A stretch of DNA of 64,000 nt from Pseudomonas koreensis (GCF_024169245.1 NZ_JALJWP010000001.1:4217501-4281500); one strand, 5' to 3'. Shown: positions 1 through 8,920, counted from the stretch's first letter. The notes: a model not told the origin generated them from the letters alone. Numbers and translations are program-made.

Positions 1-1
1 C

Positions 2-895
2 TCCAACGATTCCGCTTGGCTGGCCAACCCGGCGCAACCGCTCACCGGCTATTCGCCTTTGATCAGTCAGGACGGACAACAACTGGGCCTGCGCTCGCGG
101 TTCGCCCTTGATCGTCTGGGTGAGCTGAGCCAAAAAGGCCCGCTGGCGGTCAAGGATCTGCAGGCAATGGTGATGGACGATCAGGTGTATCTGGCGACGC
201 AGGTCATGCCTGATCTGCTGAAGTTCTGCGGATCCGACCTGGGCAGCGATACGGCGGTATTGCAACCTGCCTGTGCCAGCCTCAAAGCCTGGGATGGGCG
301 CGCCAATCTGGACTCCGGCCTTGGTCTGGTGCACTTCCAGAACATCATGCAGGCGCTGCTCGAGTCCCCGGATATCTGGCGTGTCGCGTTCAACCCCGCA
401 GACGCGCAACATACTCCGCGCGGCCTGGCGGTCGAGCGGCCGAACGTTGCGCAAGCGCTGCGCGAGGCGATGCTGGAGTCGGTCGAGTCGACCGGCAAGA
501 AGGGGCTGAAACCGGATATGCGCTGGGGTGATATCCAGGTGGTCAGCGGTGGCGGCCAGCAAACACCGATTCACGGTGGGCCAGGGACGCTGGGCATCTA
601 CAACGCGATGCAAAGCGTGCCCCGCGATGACGGCAAACTCGAGGTGGTCAGCGGTACCAGCTATCTGCAAGTAGTGAGCTTCGATGAAAAAGGGCCGCAT
701 GCCCAAGGGCTGCTGGCATTCTCACTCTCCAGCGATCCGGCCTCGAAATACTCGCGCGATCAGACCGAAGCGTTTTCGAAGAAGCAGTGGAGTGTCCTGC
801 CGTTCACCGAGCAGCAGATCCAGGCCGATCCGCAGTATCAGGTGCAGACGATTCGGCAGACGCAGGATCAGGCAGGGAAGGTGGCAACGCAGTAA
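2..895 (+). CDS. pvdQ: Penicillin-acylase-family protein, PvdQ-like AHL/pyoverdine acylase (5' truncated)
   Basis: This is the C-terminal part of an Ntn-hydrolase acylase. The reading frame is open from base 2, so the start and the N-terminal nucleophile lie outside the window. The first residues (NDSAWLANPAQPLTGYSP) match the acylase-family segment around the substrate pocket, and the C-terminus has YSRDQTEAFSKKQW, as family members do. PvdQ acts in the periplasm, removing the fatty acyl chain from the pyoverdine precursor and cleaving long-chain acyl-homoserine lactones. The PvdQ assignment rather than another acylase (QuiP/HacB type) is inferred from the converging FpvR-like gene: in P. 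aeruginosa pvdQ and fpvR lie close together. Confidence 0.75.
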   Translation, partial: SNDSAWLANPAQPLTGYSPLISQDGQQLGLRSRFALDRLGELSQKGPLAVKDLQAMVMDDQVYLATQVMPDLLKFCGSDLGSDTAVLQPACASLKAWDGRANLDSGLGLVHFQNIMQALLESPDIWRVAFNPADAQHTPRGLAVERPNVAQALREAMLESVESTGKKGLKPDMRWGDIQVVSGGGQQTPIHGGPGTLGIYNAMQSVPRDDGKLEVVSGTSYLQVVSFDEKGPHAQGLLAFSLSSDPASKYSRDQTEAFSKKQWSVLPFTEQQIQADPQYQVQTIRQTQDQAGKVATQ

Positions 896-919
896 GTCCG
901 CAGCTACCTGAGACAAACG

Positions 920-958
920 AAGGCCGCCTCCTGCAAGGGACGCGGCCTTTAGCTTTTA
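920..958. terminator. Bidirectional intrinsic terminator
   Basis: An AAGGCCGC...GCGGCCTT stem with a 14-nt loop sits between the convergent acylase and fpvR genes, with T-rich sequence on the right. It overlaps the fpvR stop codon, so it probably ends the acylase transcript and may also act on fpvR. Confidence 0.6.
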
Positions 959-1950
959 GACGGGCGTTGCGGCATCGAGTTGATGACAGGGTTGCCTTCC
1001 TTGTTGCGGGTCAGGTAGACCGGCAGCACTTTGGGCAGGCTGTTCGCCAGGTTGTTCAGTTCTTTGATGTTGTAGATACCGCCGACCCGGATCGCGCCGG
1101 TGCTGGTATCGGCCAGCATCAACGGTTTGTCGAGGTAGCGATTGATCAGTGGCAAGGCGTCGTGAAGTGCCAGGTTGTCCAGCACCAGCCTGCCGCTGCG
1201 CCAGGCCAGTGACGTGTCGCCGGGGGAGGTCTGGCTGATTTGCGGTGCGTAGTCGCCATGCCGGTAGCGCGCCTGCATCGACGGCCCGAGGCGCAGGCCT
1301 TCGCCCGGCAAGTCGCGATTGCTGGTAACCAGCACCGAACCCTCGACCAGGTTGACGCGCACCTGATCTGCATACATCCACACGTTGAAGCGGGTGCCGG
1401 TGACCCGGATCCGGCCTTCGCCGGCGCGAACCACGAACGGATGAGACGTGTCATGGCTGACCGTGAAGAACGCCTCGCCCTTGTTCAGCGTTACACGACG
1501 TTCATGCCGGTAATTGCTGAAGCTCAGGTCGGTGTTGAGGTTGAGTTCAAGCTGGCTGCCGTCACTCAAGGTGACCTGACGCACACTGTCGGTGGCGGCG
1601 TAATGCTGATAACTGTCGGGCAACCAGCCCAGACTCCAGCCGCTATAAGCGGCGAGCGGCAAGGCGAGGGCGCAGGCTGCGGCGATGACCGCGAACTTGC
1701 GCCACGATCGCGAAGGCTTGCCTTGCGCGGCGAGTGCATCTGGCCCGGTTCGAGGCAGATCACCAGCCACTTCCCAGATTTCCTGCATCGCTTCGTATTC
1801 AAAGGCATGCAGCGGATGCGCATCGTGCCAGTCCTGGAATGCGCGACGTTCCTCGTCCGTGCAGTCAGCGGCGTGCAGACGCATGCACCAATGCGCGGCG
1901 GCATCGGTGATCGCATCGTATTCGGCTTCCGAGAGAGTGTCTTGGGTCAT
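949..1950 (-). CDS. fpvR: FecR-family anti-sigma factor, FpvR-like
   Basis: This 333-residue inner-membrane anti-sigma factor matches FpvR in length (about 330). Residues 10-65 are the DUF4880-type sigma-binding N-terminus (AAHWCMRLHAADCTDEERRA). A single membrane helix lies near 86-104, the periplasmic FecR domain near 120-210, and a C-terminal receptor-contact (STN-like) region near 255-320. In pyoverdine producers FpvR sequesters PvdS and FpvI until the ferripyoverdine receptor signals. The acylase next door supports this reading over a generic FecR. A PvdS-like promoter match lies about 45-70 bp upstream. No ECF sigma gene is visible beside it in the window, so the partner is inferred. 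Confidence 0.7.
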   Translation of the reverse strand: MTQDTLSEAEYDAITDAAAHWCMRLHAADCTDEERRAFQDWHDAHPLHAFEYEAMQEIWEVAGDLPRTGPDALAAQGKPSRSWRKFAVIAAACALALPLAAYSGWSLGWLPDSYQHYAATDSVRQVTLSDGSQLELNLNTDLSFSNYRHERRVTLNKGEAFFTVSHDTSHPFVVRAGEGRIRVTGTRFNVWMYADQVRVNLVEGSVLVTSNRDLPGEGLRLGPSMQARYRHGDYAPQISQTSPGDTSLAWRSGRLVLDNLALHDALPLINRYLDKPLMLADTSTGAIRVGGIYNIKELNNLANSLPKVLPVYLTRNKEGNPVINSMPQRPSKS

Positions 1951-1994
1951 CGACTCGTCCTGATTTCGCCCATTCTAACCTCGACGGGACATCG

Positions 1995-2019
1995 CCGAGA
2001 ACCTGTGTCATGGCATTTA
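1995..2019 (-). promoter_or_regulatory. Iron-starvation (PvdS) box-like promoter upstream of fpvR
   Basis: On the minus strand TAAAT is followed after 17 bases by CGG. The known PvdS/IS box is TAAAT-N16/17-CGT, so this is one base off consensus. It lies 45-69 bp upstream of the fpvR start in the correct orientation. Confidence 0.35.
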
Positions 2020-2102
2020 CCCATCAACGTGGAACTTATTTTTCCTGGTGGCGCCCAAAAAACAGGACGTTCCTGCCTACTATCCATTAATGGAGTGAAA
2101 AA

Positions 2103-2372
2103 ATGATCAAAAACACATTCGCAGCCCTGATTGCCACCGCCGGTTTGCTCAGTGCCGGCGCCGCCCTGGCGGACAAGCCGGGCGCAGGCTGGATCACCAT
2201 CGAAAAAGCCATCGAGACCGCGAAGACCAAGGCCGGTTATGTCGAGGTCTACGAGATCGGTGCCGACAATGATGGTTACTGGGAAGGTGAGGGCCGCAAG
2301 GCCGATGGCAGCGTCTATGAATTCCGTATCGACGGTGCATCGGGCAACGTGTTGCGCGATCAGAAGGATTGA
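2103..2372 (+). CDS. Small secreted PepSY-domain protein
   Basis: An 89-residue protein with a signal peptide (cleavage probably after ALA at about residue 23), followed by one PepSY unit: an ITIEKAIETAKTKAGYVEVYE helix, then WEGEGRKADGSVYEFRIDG strands and a terminal GNVLRDQKD. PepSY proteins are small periplasmic or membrane proteins, often thought to modulate proteases or sense the envelope state. The precise role here is unknown. A TGGAGTG Shine-Dalgarno at 2091-2097 supports the start. It is transcribed divergently from fpvR across a 150-bp gap. Confidence 0.85.
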   Translation: MIKNTFAALIATAGLLSAGAALADKPGAGWITIEKAIETAKTKAGYVEVYEIGADNDGYWEGEGRKADGSVYEFRIDGASGNVLRDQKD

Positions 2373-2400
2373 CGCCACCGTAACAAACGAAGTGTTCTGT

Positions 2401-2436
2401 AAAAATGCGCTGGCATCGAGCCAGCGCATTTTTTTG
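2401..2436. terminator. Bidirectional intrinsic terminator
   Basis: AAAAATGCGCTGGC, a 5-nt loop, then GCCAGCGCATTTTTTT: a strong stem flanked by A and T runs. It serves both the PepSY gene (+) and the large toxin-like gene converging from the right (-). Confidence 0.9.
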
Positions 2437-2445
2437 TAACCGTGT

Positions 2446-5400
2446 TTAAGAGGATGACGCCAGAGTCGACCCGGGTGCCGGCAAGGGAATCGGTTGCGGG
2501 AGCGGGTCCAGAACCCGGCCGAGCTCGCTGATGAGTAAAGCAATGGAGTCGGCGTTGAGCAGCAGCACTTCTATACGTGCCTCTGACGCAAGCGGATTGC
2601 GAAACGCTTTGCGTGCGTCGGCCATGTTTCCGGTTTTTGTCAGCTTGAGAATTTTTTCGTACTCAATGGCGCGCAGTGGCAACCGATCCAGATCCAACCA
2701 TGTTCCGTTCGGTCGTTTCTCGGTAAACAGGCGCGAAGCCGTTGTGAATCGGGACAGGGGCCTGCGCATGGCGTCAAGATTGGCTTTGAGCAGTTGCCCT
2801 TGTGCCGTGGTTGTATCGATCAGATGCGGGTAAGGCGCCATCGCTTCCACGCAGACTACATCCTCGCTGTCGCAAACCAAATGCGAGATCTCGTGGATCA
2901 GGGCGACAGCACGCGCATGGGAATCAACATTGAATCTGGCAGGCAAGTGAGCCGTGTAGGCATCCAGGTCAGGATTGAAAAAGTGTTCGGTCAGGTGGAC
3001 TATCCTTTGCTTGTCCTGTTTAAAGACAAAGGCAACAGTGTCGTCGCGGTAGCGCGTGTTCAGGCCGGCAAAGAAGCGATCGGTATAGAGCAGATCGTCC
3101 TTTGGATCAGTCAGCTCGCGACAGATCGGGATGATCACCTGTTCGATTTTGCGCAGCATGAAGGGGGTCACTTGCGGCACTTCGAAAAAATCCCTGAGAA
3201 CCGTCTCAAGGCGAGTGCCACCCGGATTGTCGCGATTCACGACAAAGTTATGCAGGCAATTGAGCGCGTAGGTTCGCGCCCGGGCGACTGCCTGCTGAAT
3301 GACGAAGGCCCTGGCCGGATAGCGGCGGTGGATCTCCGCCATGCCTTGTGCCTGGACGTGCATCAATGTGGAACGGCTGAGCTCGACCTCGTCCTGCGTA
3401 TCCCTGCGGCGTCCTGATCGGCAGCGCTGGACGGTATGGTCGGGTCGGGCGAGAACAAGCCTGGCGTTTTTCTCTTCCAGCGCCGGTCCCTCGCTGCCAT
3501 CCGGTTTGCGCAGATACCAGGCCTTTTCTGCCTTGACTACCGGGTAAACCTTGCCGGCAATCGCCGCATATTTCTGTGTTGTCGACGTATCTCCATAGAC
3601 CAGTTTGCTGTTTTCAAGCTTGAGGTTCTCCAGTGCCGTACTGGTTTCAAAGGACTGCAAGTCAACTCGAGCGGGCCTAAGGGGCGACACTTTTGCCCAA
3701 CGCGGTACTGCTTCCACCGTCGTGTCGGTTTCCGCAGGTGAGTGCGCCTGAGCGGCGAATTCGGAGGTTGCCTTTTCTGCTTCGGTTTCCCAGGACAGAC
3801 GTCCCAGACTGCACAGCGAGATCGCCCCCGAGATAAAGCTTTTCAGGGCGTTGGCCCAGTGGTGGTCCTGAAGGCCTTCGGCGGAGGCCTTGAAGTCCTG
3901 GTAGCTCTGCCAAAGGAACAACGGCGAGGCGAGTTTCCCCGGCAACAAGTGAGGCACCAGAGGGACGCCGCGGCTGAACAGAATCTTCGCCGCTTCCCAA
4001 TCCGATTGGGCATTGATGTGCGGCTGACTACGGAGCATTTGCGGCAGAAGGCGCAGAGTATCCTTGTGAAACTGCTCGAGCACATTGCCATTGATGGCTG
4101 TGCAGTGAAGTGTGATTTCACTGTGTTTGCCTATCGTGGTTTTCCACAGATTCCTGAATACGGCCTGCTGCCCTTCAGGCAGACGCCGGATGATCAAATC
4201 CTGAAAATGCCCTGGAATGTTCACTGCATCGATCAATTGCGCTTCATTTTCGAATTCGCGAAATACGTATCTGGAGTAGGGCGCGTAGAGCACCCGCGGT
4301 CCTGTTTGCCCCGCACGCGGCCCGATTACATAGAGTCCAAGCGCATCCACGGCATTAGCGCCGGCAGTCTTGATCAACGACAGCAGGCAGGCGATGGCAT
4401 CGGCACCCTCGACCATGGCGCGCGCTACCCCGTCCGGCATATCGAGCACCTGGCAAATGTTGTCGTAACCGGTATCCGAGAGTTGTTGCTGCAATTTCAT
4501 CGAGTGGGCGTGCTGCATCAATTGCCAGGGCAACTGGCGAAAAAACCGTTCTTTGCTGGTGCGCGCGGGTGCGCTGTCAGCTGACAGCGCTTCGGTCACT
4601 TTTCCGGTGTAGGTGGTGGCGACGTCGAGCGATTGCAGCAGTTGCCGTACGGCGATCTGGTCGAAATTTTCCGGTAACGCCGTGGCTGTTTTCGAAGCTA
4701 CTTTGAAACCGCTGCCCTGCACGACATTGTAGTGATGCAGGGCAAACTCCAGCAGGTCGCAGGCGGGGCCGGCCAGGGTCAGGTTGGGAGTGATCTGGAT
4801 GTCCTGTGGTCTGAGCCCATTGCCTGGGTATCTGGCATCGAGCAGTTTTTTCAGCCTGTGCTCGATATGAGTAGCCAGGGCCGGGGCGTCATCGAGGAAA
4901 TCCTTGCCATCGATGAACGCGTGCCGAAGTTCATCCAGCAGTGCCAGGTGCGTGCGCTGTTCCGTCACCGGCGCGACGCGTAACCAGACGGGAAAATCCA
5001 GGTGACGCGCAAGGGTCCCCGCGAGATCGCCGGCACGTTGCAGGTTGGTATCGATGACAGCGTTTTTCTTGTGTTCGAGGAAGTCCATGAGCGTGCCTTC
5101 GTCCTTGATACAGACGCGCAGCACGTCACTTTCAGCAAGGAAGTGTTCGATAGCCGATTGCATGCGATCGCTGGCTGCATTGCCCTCGATCAGTTGAAAG
5201 CTGCCCAGCGTGTACTGCTGGTCCAGCCGATGTTGGGCATTGGTCAGATTTTCCAGCAAGGTATGGCTCTGATTGTTGTCGTCGAGCCGCTGCTGCAATT
5301 GCTTTTGCGCCACCGCCATATCGTCGAACCGTTCCAGGCCGAGCGCCGGCGTCCACAGAACGACGCGTCCGGAATGCTCGATGTCCATGCCGCCGCGCTC

Positions 5401-7284
5401 GGTCAGGAGCACACAGTGAGCGAGCGGCAGCACATCGTTGTGCCCGGCACAGGTGAGGGAGAGCGACCAGGCATCCGGGCGAAAACCATTGAGGGACTGG
5501 CGGTCGCTGCGCGAAGCGTGCCTGGCATCGAACACGGTATCGACAATTTTTCGTTCCGCCTCCAGCCATGATCCGCTGAGACTTCGTACATACGCCTCAC
5601 CGCGTATTCCATCCTCGAATGCCTGCGTCAGTTTCCAGCGAATGCCCTCGAGAAAATTGCGCTGTTCGGCGCTGCTCGTGATCGGCTGCTGTTTGAAGTT
5701 GCTGATCAGATTTTCCAGGGTTCGCTTGAGACTGGTCGCCAGATGTGCAGCTTTGTCGGCTTGCACGAGTGAAGACGGCGGAGCGCTGGCAAACAGCGGT
5801 CGGGTACTCCAACGCTCATTGACGTCGAGCTTGAGCAAGCGCTCATGAATCATCGAGCGAATATCCAGGGCCTTATCGAAGAGTGCATTAACGTCGGTAG
5901 TGCGCTCGCTCTGGCAGAAGCGCAGCAGAACGAACTCGATGTTCTGTCGTTGTTTGGTGAGGATCGCCTCCAATAGCGTGGGCATGATCTCACCGCTGAT
6001 GTTTTCCCCCGATACCTGTGCGTTGGCGAAACCCACGTAGCGATTACGCTCCTCAAGACTCATCAGCCCGTACAGTTCGTCTTCGTATCCGGGAGCCAGG
6101 AGTTTTGCCTGTAGCGTCTGTTGGAGATCGGCATAGTCGGTGAGTACCTGCAGGCCCTGGGTGGGGGTGTAGAGATAGGACTTGTCGTGATTGATCATCA
6201 GCGAACCCGCCAGCTCGACACAGGTGGCCTCTTCGCTCAAGCACACCGTTTCGAAGGTGGGACGCCGCACAGCCACGCTGGGCTCGCGGATCAGAGTGTG
6301 CAGAGCGTCGAACTCGGCGGCGGAGAGCATTTGCGTTTCGCGCTTGACCAGCAGATCGGCACGCGCCTGATCCTGCAGCGCGTGACTGAAGAATGTGCGT
6401 CTTGGCGAGCCCTCGAATGAGGCGGCATTCCAATACACCTCAAGCTGACGAAACAACAGCATGGTCAGTTTGCCCGACGCAGACTTGATCGCATCTGCCC
6501 AGGCTGTCTGGTCGTTCTCATGCGGGGAACGGCCTGGATGAGAAAATTCGACGCTTTGTCCGTGCGGCCAGCCCTGACGACGAAAGTGCAGCAGCAACGC
6601 CTCGTTCAGCGATAGCGAATCGACCCGTTGCCTGACCTGGGAGGATGTCGCAGCGTAGAAACTGACCCGGGTGAGCGAGTGTTGGACATTGCCAAAATGA
6701 GGTTCGAGCAGCTCGTCCAGGATCTTTTCCAGCAGGCTTGTGAGTGAAGGCAGGCGTTTGAGCTCATCCAGGAGGTCGCGTGCGCCCCCGTCCTGACCAT
6801 CGCTGATCGCTGACTGCTGGTCCTCGAACACATCACCTTCGATGGTTTCACGGGTCATGGTGATTCCGCGCTTTTCCACCAGCTCTTTGCGCACCGATGC
6901 CGTGAGGAAGGCCAGCAAAACGTCTTGCTCGTCGGCGTTGTCGAGGCGCGTTTGCAACACCTCCTTTAGCGCTTCGTCATCGCTGTATTTCTTCAACCCA
7001 TCGTAGGGGGTGTACAGAAATACGCCGTTGTCCTGCGTTCCGCAGCCAAGAACGAAACAGCCGGCCAGAGGCACGGCAAGCTGTTTGTCGGCATTGAGCA
7101 GAATGCGTTCGGCGAGCATTGGCGGGGTTTGCTCGCTACGCAGGGCGTGGGTCGCCAGTTGCACATGCGCTAGCCAATCGAAGTCTTTGCTGTTGAAACC
7201 GTGGGCAGCCGCCAGAAGGGTGTGCGGGCCGGGGGATTTCAGAAAATCGGGAAATAGAAGTGGTGCAGTCGAACTGGACATCAT
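2446..7284 (-). CDS. Giant toxin-like protein (DUF6543/dermonecrotic-toxin-type) with C-terminal HEISH motif
   Basis: A 1612-residue protein with no signal peptide and no obvious membrane segment. The overall look matches the large 'dermonecrotic toxin domain' (DUF6543) proteins common in plant- and insect-associated Pseudomonas; this is recalled similarity, not a search. A module with the signature LYTPxxGL, followed by LxxxLxxRL, recurs at about residues 90, 371 and 643, with a weaker copy (LYAPYSRYVF) near 999. Residues about 1237-1280 (YAAIAGKVYPVVK...WYLRKPDG) look like the binding motif typical of this family. HEISHL at 1464-1469 is an HExxH zincin signature within an Ala/Leu helix. There is no neighbouring immunity-like gene. 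The start is MM at 7284, with only a weak ribosome site. The target is unknown. Confidence 0.7.
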   Translation of the reverse strand: MMSSSTAPLLFPDFLKSPGPHTLLAAAHGFNSKDFDWLAHVQLATHALRSEQTPPMLAERILLNADKQLAVPLAGCFVLGCGTQDNGVFLYTPYDGLKKYSDDEALKEVLQTRLDNADEQDVLLAFLTASVRKELVEKRGITMTRETIEGDVFEDQQSAISDGQDGGARDLLDELKRLPSLTSLLEKILDELLEPHFGNVQHSLTRVSFYAATSSQVRQRVDSLSLNEALLLHFRRQGWPHGQSVEFSHPGRSPHENDQTAWADAIKSASGKLTMLLFRQLEVYWNAASFEGSPRRTFFSHALQDQARADLLVKRETQMLSAAEFDALHTLIREPSVAVRRPTFETVCLSEEATCVELAGSLMINHDKSYLYTPTQGLQVLTDYADLQQTLQAKLLAPGYEDELYGLMSLEERNRYVGFANAQVSGENISGEIMPTLLEAILTKQRQNIEFVLLRFCQSERTTDVNALFDKALDIRSMIHERLLKLDVNERWSTRPLFASAPPSSLVQADKAAHLATSLKRTLENLISNFKQQPITSSAEQRNFLEGIRWKLTQAFEDGIRGEAYVRSLSGSWLEAERKIVDTVFDARHASRSDRQSLNGFRPDAWSLSLTCAGHNDVLPLAHCVLLTERGGMDIEHSGRVVLWTPALGLERFDDMAVAQKQLQQRLDDNNQSHTLLENLTNAQHRLDQQYTLGSFQLIEGNAASDRMQSAIEHFLAESDVLRVCIKDEGTLMDFLEHKKNAVIDTNLQRAGDLAGTLARHLDFPVWLRVAPVTEQRTHLALLDELRHAFIDGKDFLDDAPALATHIEHRLKKLLDARYPGNGLRPQDIQITPNLTLAGPACDLLEFALHHYNVVQGSGFKVASKTATALPENFDQIAVRQLLQSLDVATTYTGKVTEALSADSAPARTSKERFFRQLPWQLMQHAHSMKLQQQLSDTGYDNICQVLDMPDGVARAMVEGADAIACLLSLIKTAGANAVDALGLYVIGPRAGQTGPRVLYAPYSRYVFREFENEAQLIDAVNIPGHFQDLIIRRLPEGQQAVFRNLWKTTIGKHSEITLHCTAINGNVLEQFHKDTLRLLPQMLRSQPHINAQSDWEAAKILFSRGVPLVPHLLPGKLASPLFLWQSYQDFKASAEGLQDHHWANALKSFISGAISLCSLGRLSWETEAEKATSEFAAQAHSPAETDTTVEAVPRWAKVSPLRPARVDLQSFETSTALENLKLENSKLVYGDTSTTQKYAAIAGKVYPVVKAEKAWYLRKPDGSEGPALEEKNARLVLARPDHTVQRCRSGRRRDTQDEVELSRSTLMHVQAQGMAEIHRRYPARAFVIQQAVARARTYALNCLHNFVVNRDNPGGTRLETVLRDFFEVPQVTPFMLRKIEQVIIPICRELTDPKDDLLYTDRFFAGLNTRYRDDTVAFVFKQDKQRIVHLTEHFFNPDLDAYTAHLPARFNVDSHARAVALIHEISHLVCDSEDVVCVEAMAPYPHLIDTTTAQGQLLKANLDAMRRPLSRFTTASRLFTEKRPNGTWLDLDRLPLRAIEYEKILKLTKTGNMADARKAFRNPLASEARIEVLLLNADSIALLISELGRVLDPLPQPIPLPAPGSTLASSS

Positions 7285-7337
7285 CGGAGCTCTGAACAGG
7301 ACGCCATTGGGCAGAGGCCCAACAATAGATCCGCAGG

Positions 7338-7375
7338 CCGGCGCACTTGCGGTACAGGGTTACCGCACGCGCCGG
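7338..7375. other. Large imperfect hairpin in the divergent promoter region
   Basis: CCGGCGC-actt-GCGGTA-6 nt-TACCGC-ac-GCGCCGG forms a two-part stem with perfect arms. It lies about 55 bp upstream of the toxin-like gene and 140 bp upstream of dpkA. There is no adjacent T run, so it is not a standard terminator; it could be an operator or an mRNA leader structure. Confidence 0.5.
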
Positions 7376-7512
7376 ATTGAGTTGTGCAGTCGCGCAGGCC
7401 GGTCATCGCCGATCAATCCAAGGGTTGACAGCTGACAGCTGCGGCGGGGTTAATCGGTGGGCTAATCGACCGTACGCTGTTGTTCCCTCCAATAATCATT
7501 CTGGAGCTTCAG

Positions 7513-8541
7513 ATGTCTGCGCCACACGATCATGACTTGTCCTCGTTATCCCTCGAAGCACTCACGCAATTGCTTGAAACGATTTTTCTGCGCCATGGCA
7601 CTTCCAGCGAAGTGGCGCGGGTGTTGGCGGCCAACTGTGCCAGCGCCGAACGCGACGGTGCTCACAGCCATGGTGTGTTCCGCATGCCCGGCTACGTCTC
7701 GACCCTTAAAAGCGGTTGGGTCAATGGCCATGCCGTACCCCAGGTTGAAGACGTCGCGCCCGGGTTTATCCGCGTGGACGCCGGCAATGGTTTTGCCCAA
7801 CCCGCATTGGCTGCCGCCCGATCATTGCTGGTGGAAAAGGCGCGTCATGCCGGCATCGCCGTATTGGCAATTCGCAATTCGCACCATTTCGCTGCGTTGT
7901 GGCCGGATGTCGAGCCGTTTGCCGACGAGGGTCTGGTCGCGCTAAGCGTGGTCAACAGCATGACCTGCGTTGTACCCCATGGCGCGGATCGACCGCTGTT
8001 CGGCACCAATCCGATTGCCTTCGCCGCGCCACGGGCCAATGCCGCACCGATCGTTTTTGATCTGGCCACCAGTGCCATTGCCCATGGCGACGTGCAGATT
8101 GCGGCGCGCAAAGGCGAAAAGCTGCCGCCCGGTATGGGCGTCGACAGCCTCGGCCAGGCGACGCAGGATCCCAAAGCGATTCTCGAAGGCGGGGCGTTGC
8201 TGCCATTTGGCGGCCATAAAGGTTCGGCACTGTCGATGATGGTTGAGTTACTCGCGGCGGCGTTGACCGGCGGCAATTTTTCGTTCGAGTTTGACTGGTC
8301 AAATCATCCCGGAGCAAAAACGCCCTGGACCGGGCAGCTGTTGATTGTGATCGACCCGAGCAAGGCCGCGGGGCAGAGTTTTGCCCAACGCAGCGAGGAG
8401 TTGGTGCGGCAGATGCACGGGGTCGGGCTCAAGCGCTTGCCAGGGGATCGCCGGCATTTGCAGCGCAGCCGATCGATGGCGGAGGGAATCGAACTGGATG
8501 AGCAGACGTTAAGGCAGTTGCGGGAGTTGGCAGGGGATTGA
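7513..8541 (+). CDS. dpkA: Delta1-piperideine-2-carboxylate/delta1-pyrroline-2-carboxylate reductase
   Basis: A 342-residue member of the malate/L-lactate dehydrogenase (Ldh_2) NAD(P)H family, not the classic Rossmann type. It carries the family segments AERDGAHSHGVFRMPGY, IRNSHHFAALWPD and LPFGGHKGSALSMM, closely matching what I recall of Pseudomonas DpkA. That cytosolic enzyme reduces the cyclic imines from D-lysine to L-pipecolate and from D-proline or hydroxyproline catabolism to L-proline. The start at 7513 is preferred over an in-frame ATG at 7480 because TGGAG (7502-7506) is properly spaced. It stands alone, ending in a bidirectional terminator. Confidence 0.85.
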   Translation: MSAPHDHDLSSLSLEALTQLLETIFLRHGTSSEVARVLAANCASAERDGAHSHGVFRMPGYVSTLKSGWVNGHAVPQVEDVAPGFIRVDAGNGFAQPALAAARSLLVEKARHAGIAVLAIRNSHHFAALWPDVEPFADEGLVALSVVNSMTCVVPHGADRPLFGTNPIAFAAPRANAAPIVFDLATSAIAHGDVQIAARKGEKLPPGMGVDSLGQATQDPKAILEGGALLPFGGHKGSALSMMVELLAAALTGGNFSFEFDWSNHPGAKTPWTGQLLIVIDPSKAAGQSFAQRSEELVRQMHGVGLKRLPGDRRHLQRSRSMAEGIELDEQTLRQLRELAGD

Positions 8542-8557
8542 GGCTGTGCGCAGGCAT

Positions 8558-8590
8558 AAAAAAAGCGAACCGTGAGGTTCGCCTTTTTTG
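8558..8590. terminator. Bidirectional intrinsic terminator
   Basis: A run of A, GCGAACC, GTGA loop, GGTTCGC, then a run of T (stem 8565-8571/8576-8582). It separates the convergent dpkA (+) and DUF883 (-) genes. Confidence 0.9.
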
Positions 8591-8602
8591 TGGTGCCTGG
8601 AC

Positions 8603-8920
8603 TCAGCGACGGCCGAGCAGCAGCCCCACCACCAGACCGAAACCGGAGGAGATCGCCACGGTCTGCCATGGGTGACCACCGATGTAATTTTCAGTGGCTT
8701 CGACCGCAGGTTTGGTGCGTTCGCGTACGCTGGACACTGAATCCAGCGCCTGCTGCAGTTTCAGAGCGATTTGTGCGCGCAGCGTTTCCGCTTCTTCGCC
8801 AACCAGAGAAGCGCCGCTTTTGAGCAGTTTGTCCGATTCTTCGATCAGAGCCTGAAGCTCGCTGAAGGCTTGATCCTTGATTTGCTCTTCGGCAGCTTGC
8901 GAGGCGGTTTTACGGGCCAT
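8603..8920 (-). CDS. DUF883 (ElaB/YqjD-type) membrane-anchored protein
   Basis: A 105-residue protein with a helical, charged N-terminal part (SQAAEEQIKDQAFSELQALI) and a long amphipathic coil, then a GGHPWQTVAISSGFGLVVGLLLGRR-type C-terminus whose final part is a single membrane segment ending in Arg-Arg. This is the ElaB/YqjD/YgaM layout; E. coli YqjD is an inner-membrane ribosome-binding protein of stationary phase. The start at 8920 is supported by AAGGAG 9-14 bp upstream; an in-frame extension to 9016 has no ribosome site. Confidence 0.85.
   Translation of the reverse strand: MARKTASQAAEEQIKDQAFSELQALIEESDKLLKSGASLVGEEAETLRAQIALKLQQALDSVSSVRERTKPAVEATENYIGGHPWQTVAISSGFGLVVGLLLGRR

Noticed and set aside
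3742..4584. Long plus-strand frame (280 codons) inside the toxin-like gene
   Set aside because: It is an antisense shadow of the 1612-residue gene, with no ribosome site and no recognisable family. High-GC codon bias produces such frames.
7441..7480. TTGACAGCTGACAGCTGC as an operator
   Set aside because: It is a short imperfect direct repeat that could arise by chance; no second copy was found near a related gene.
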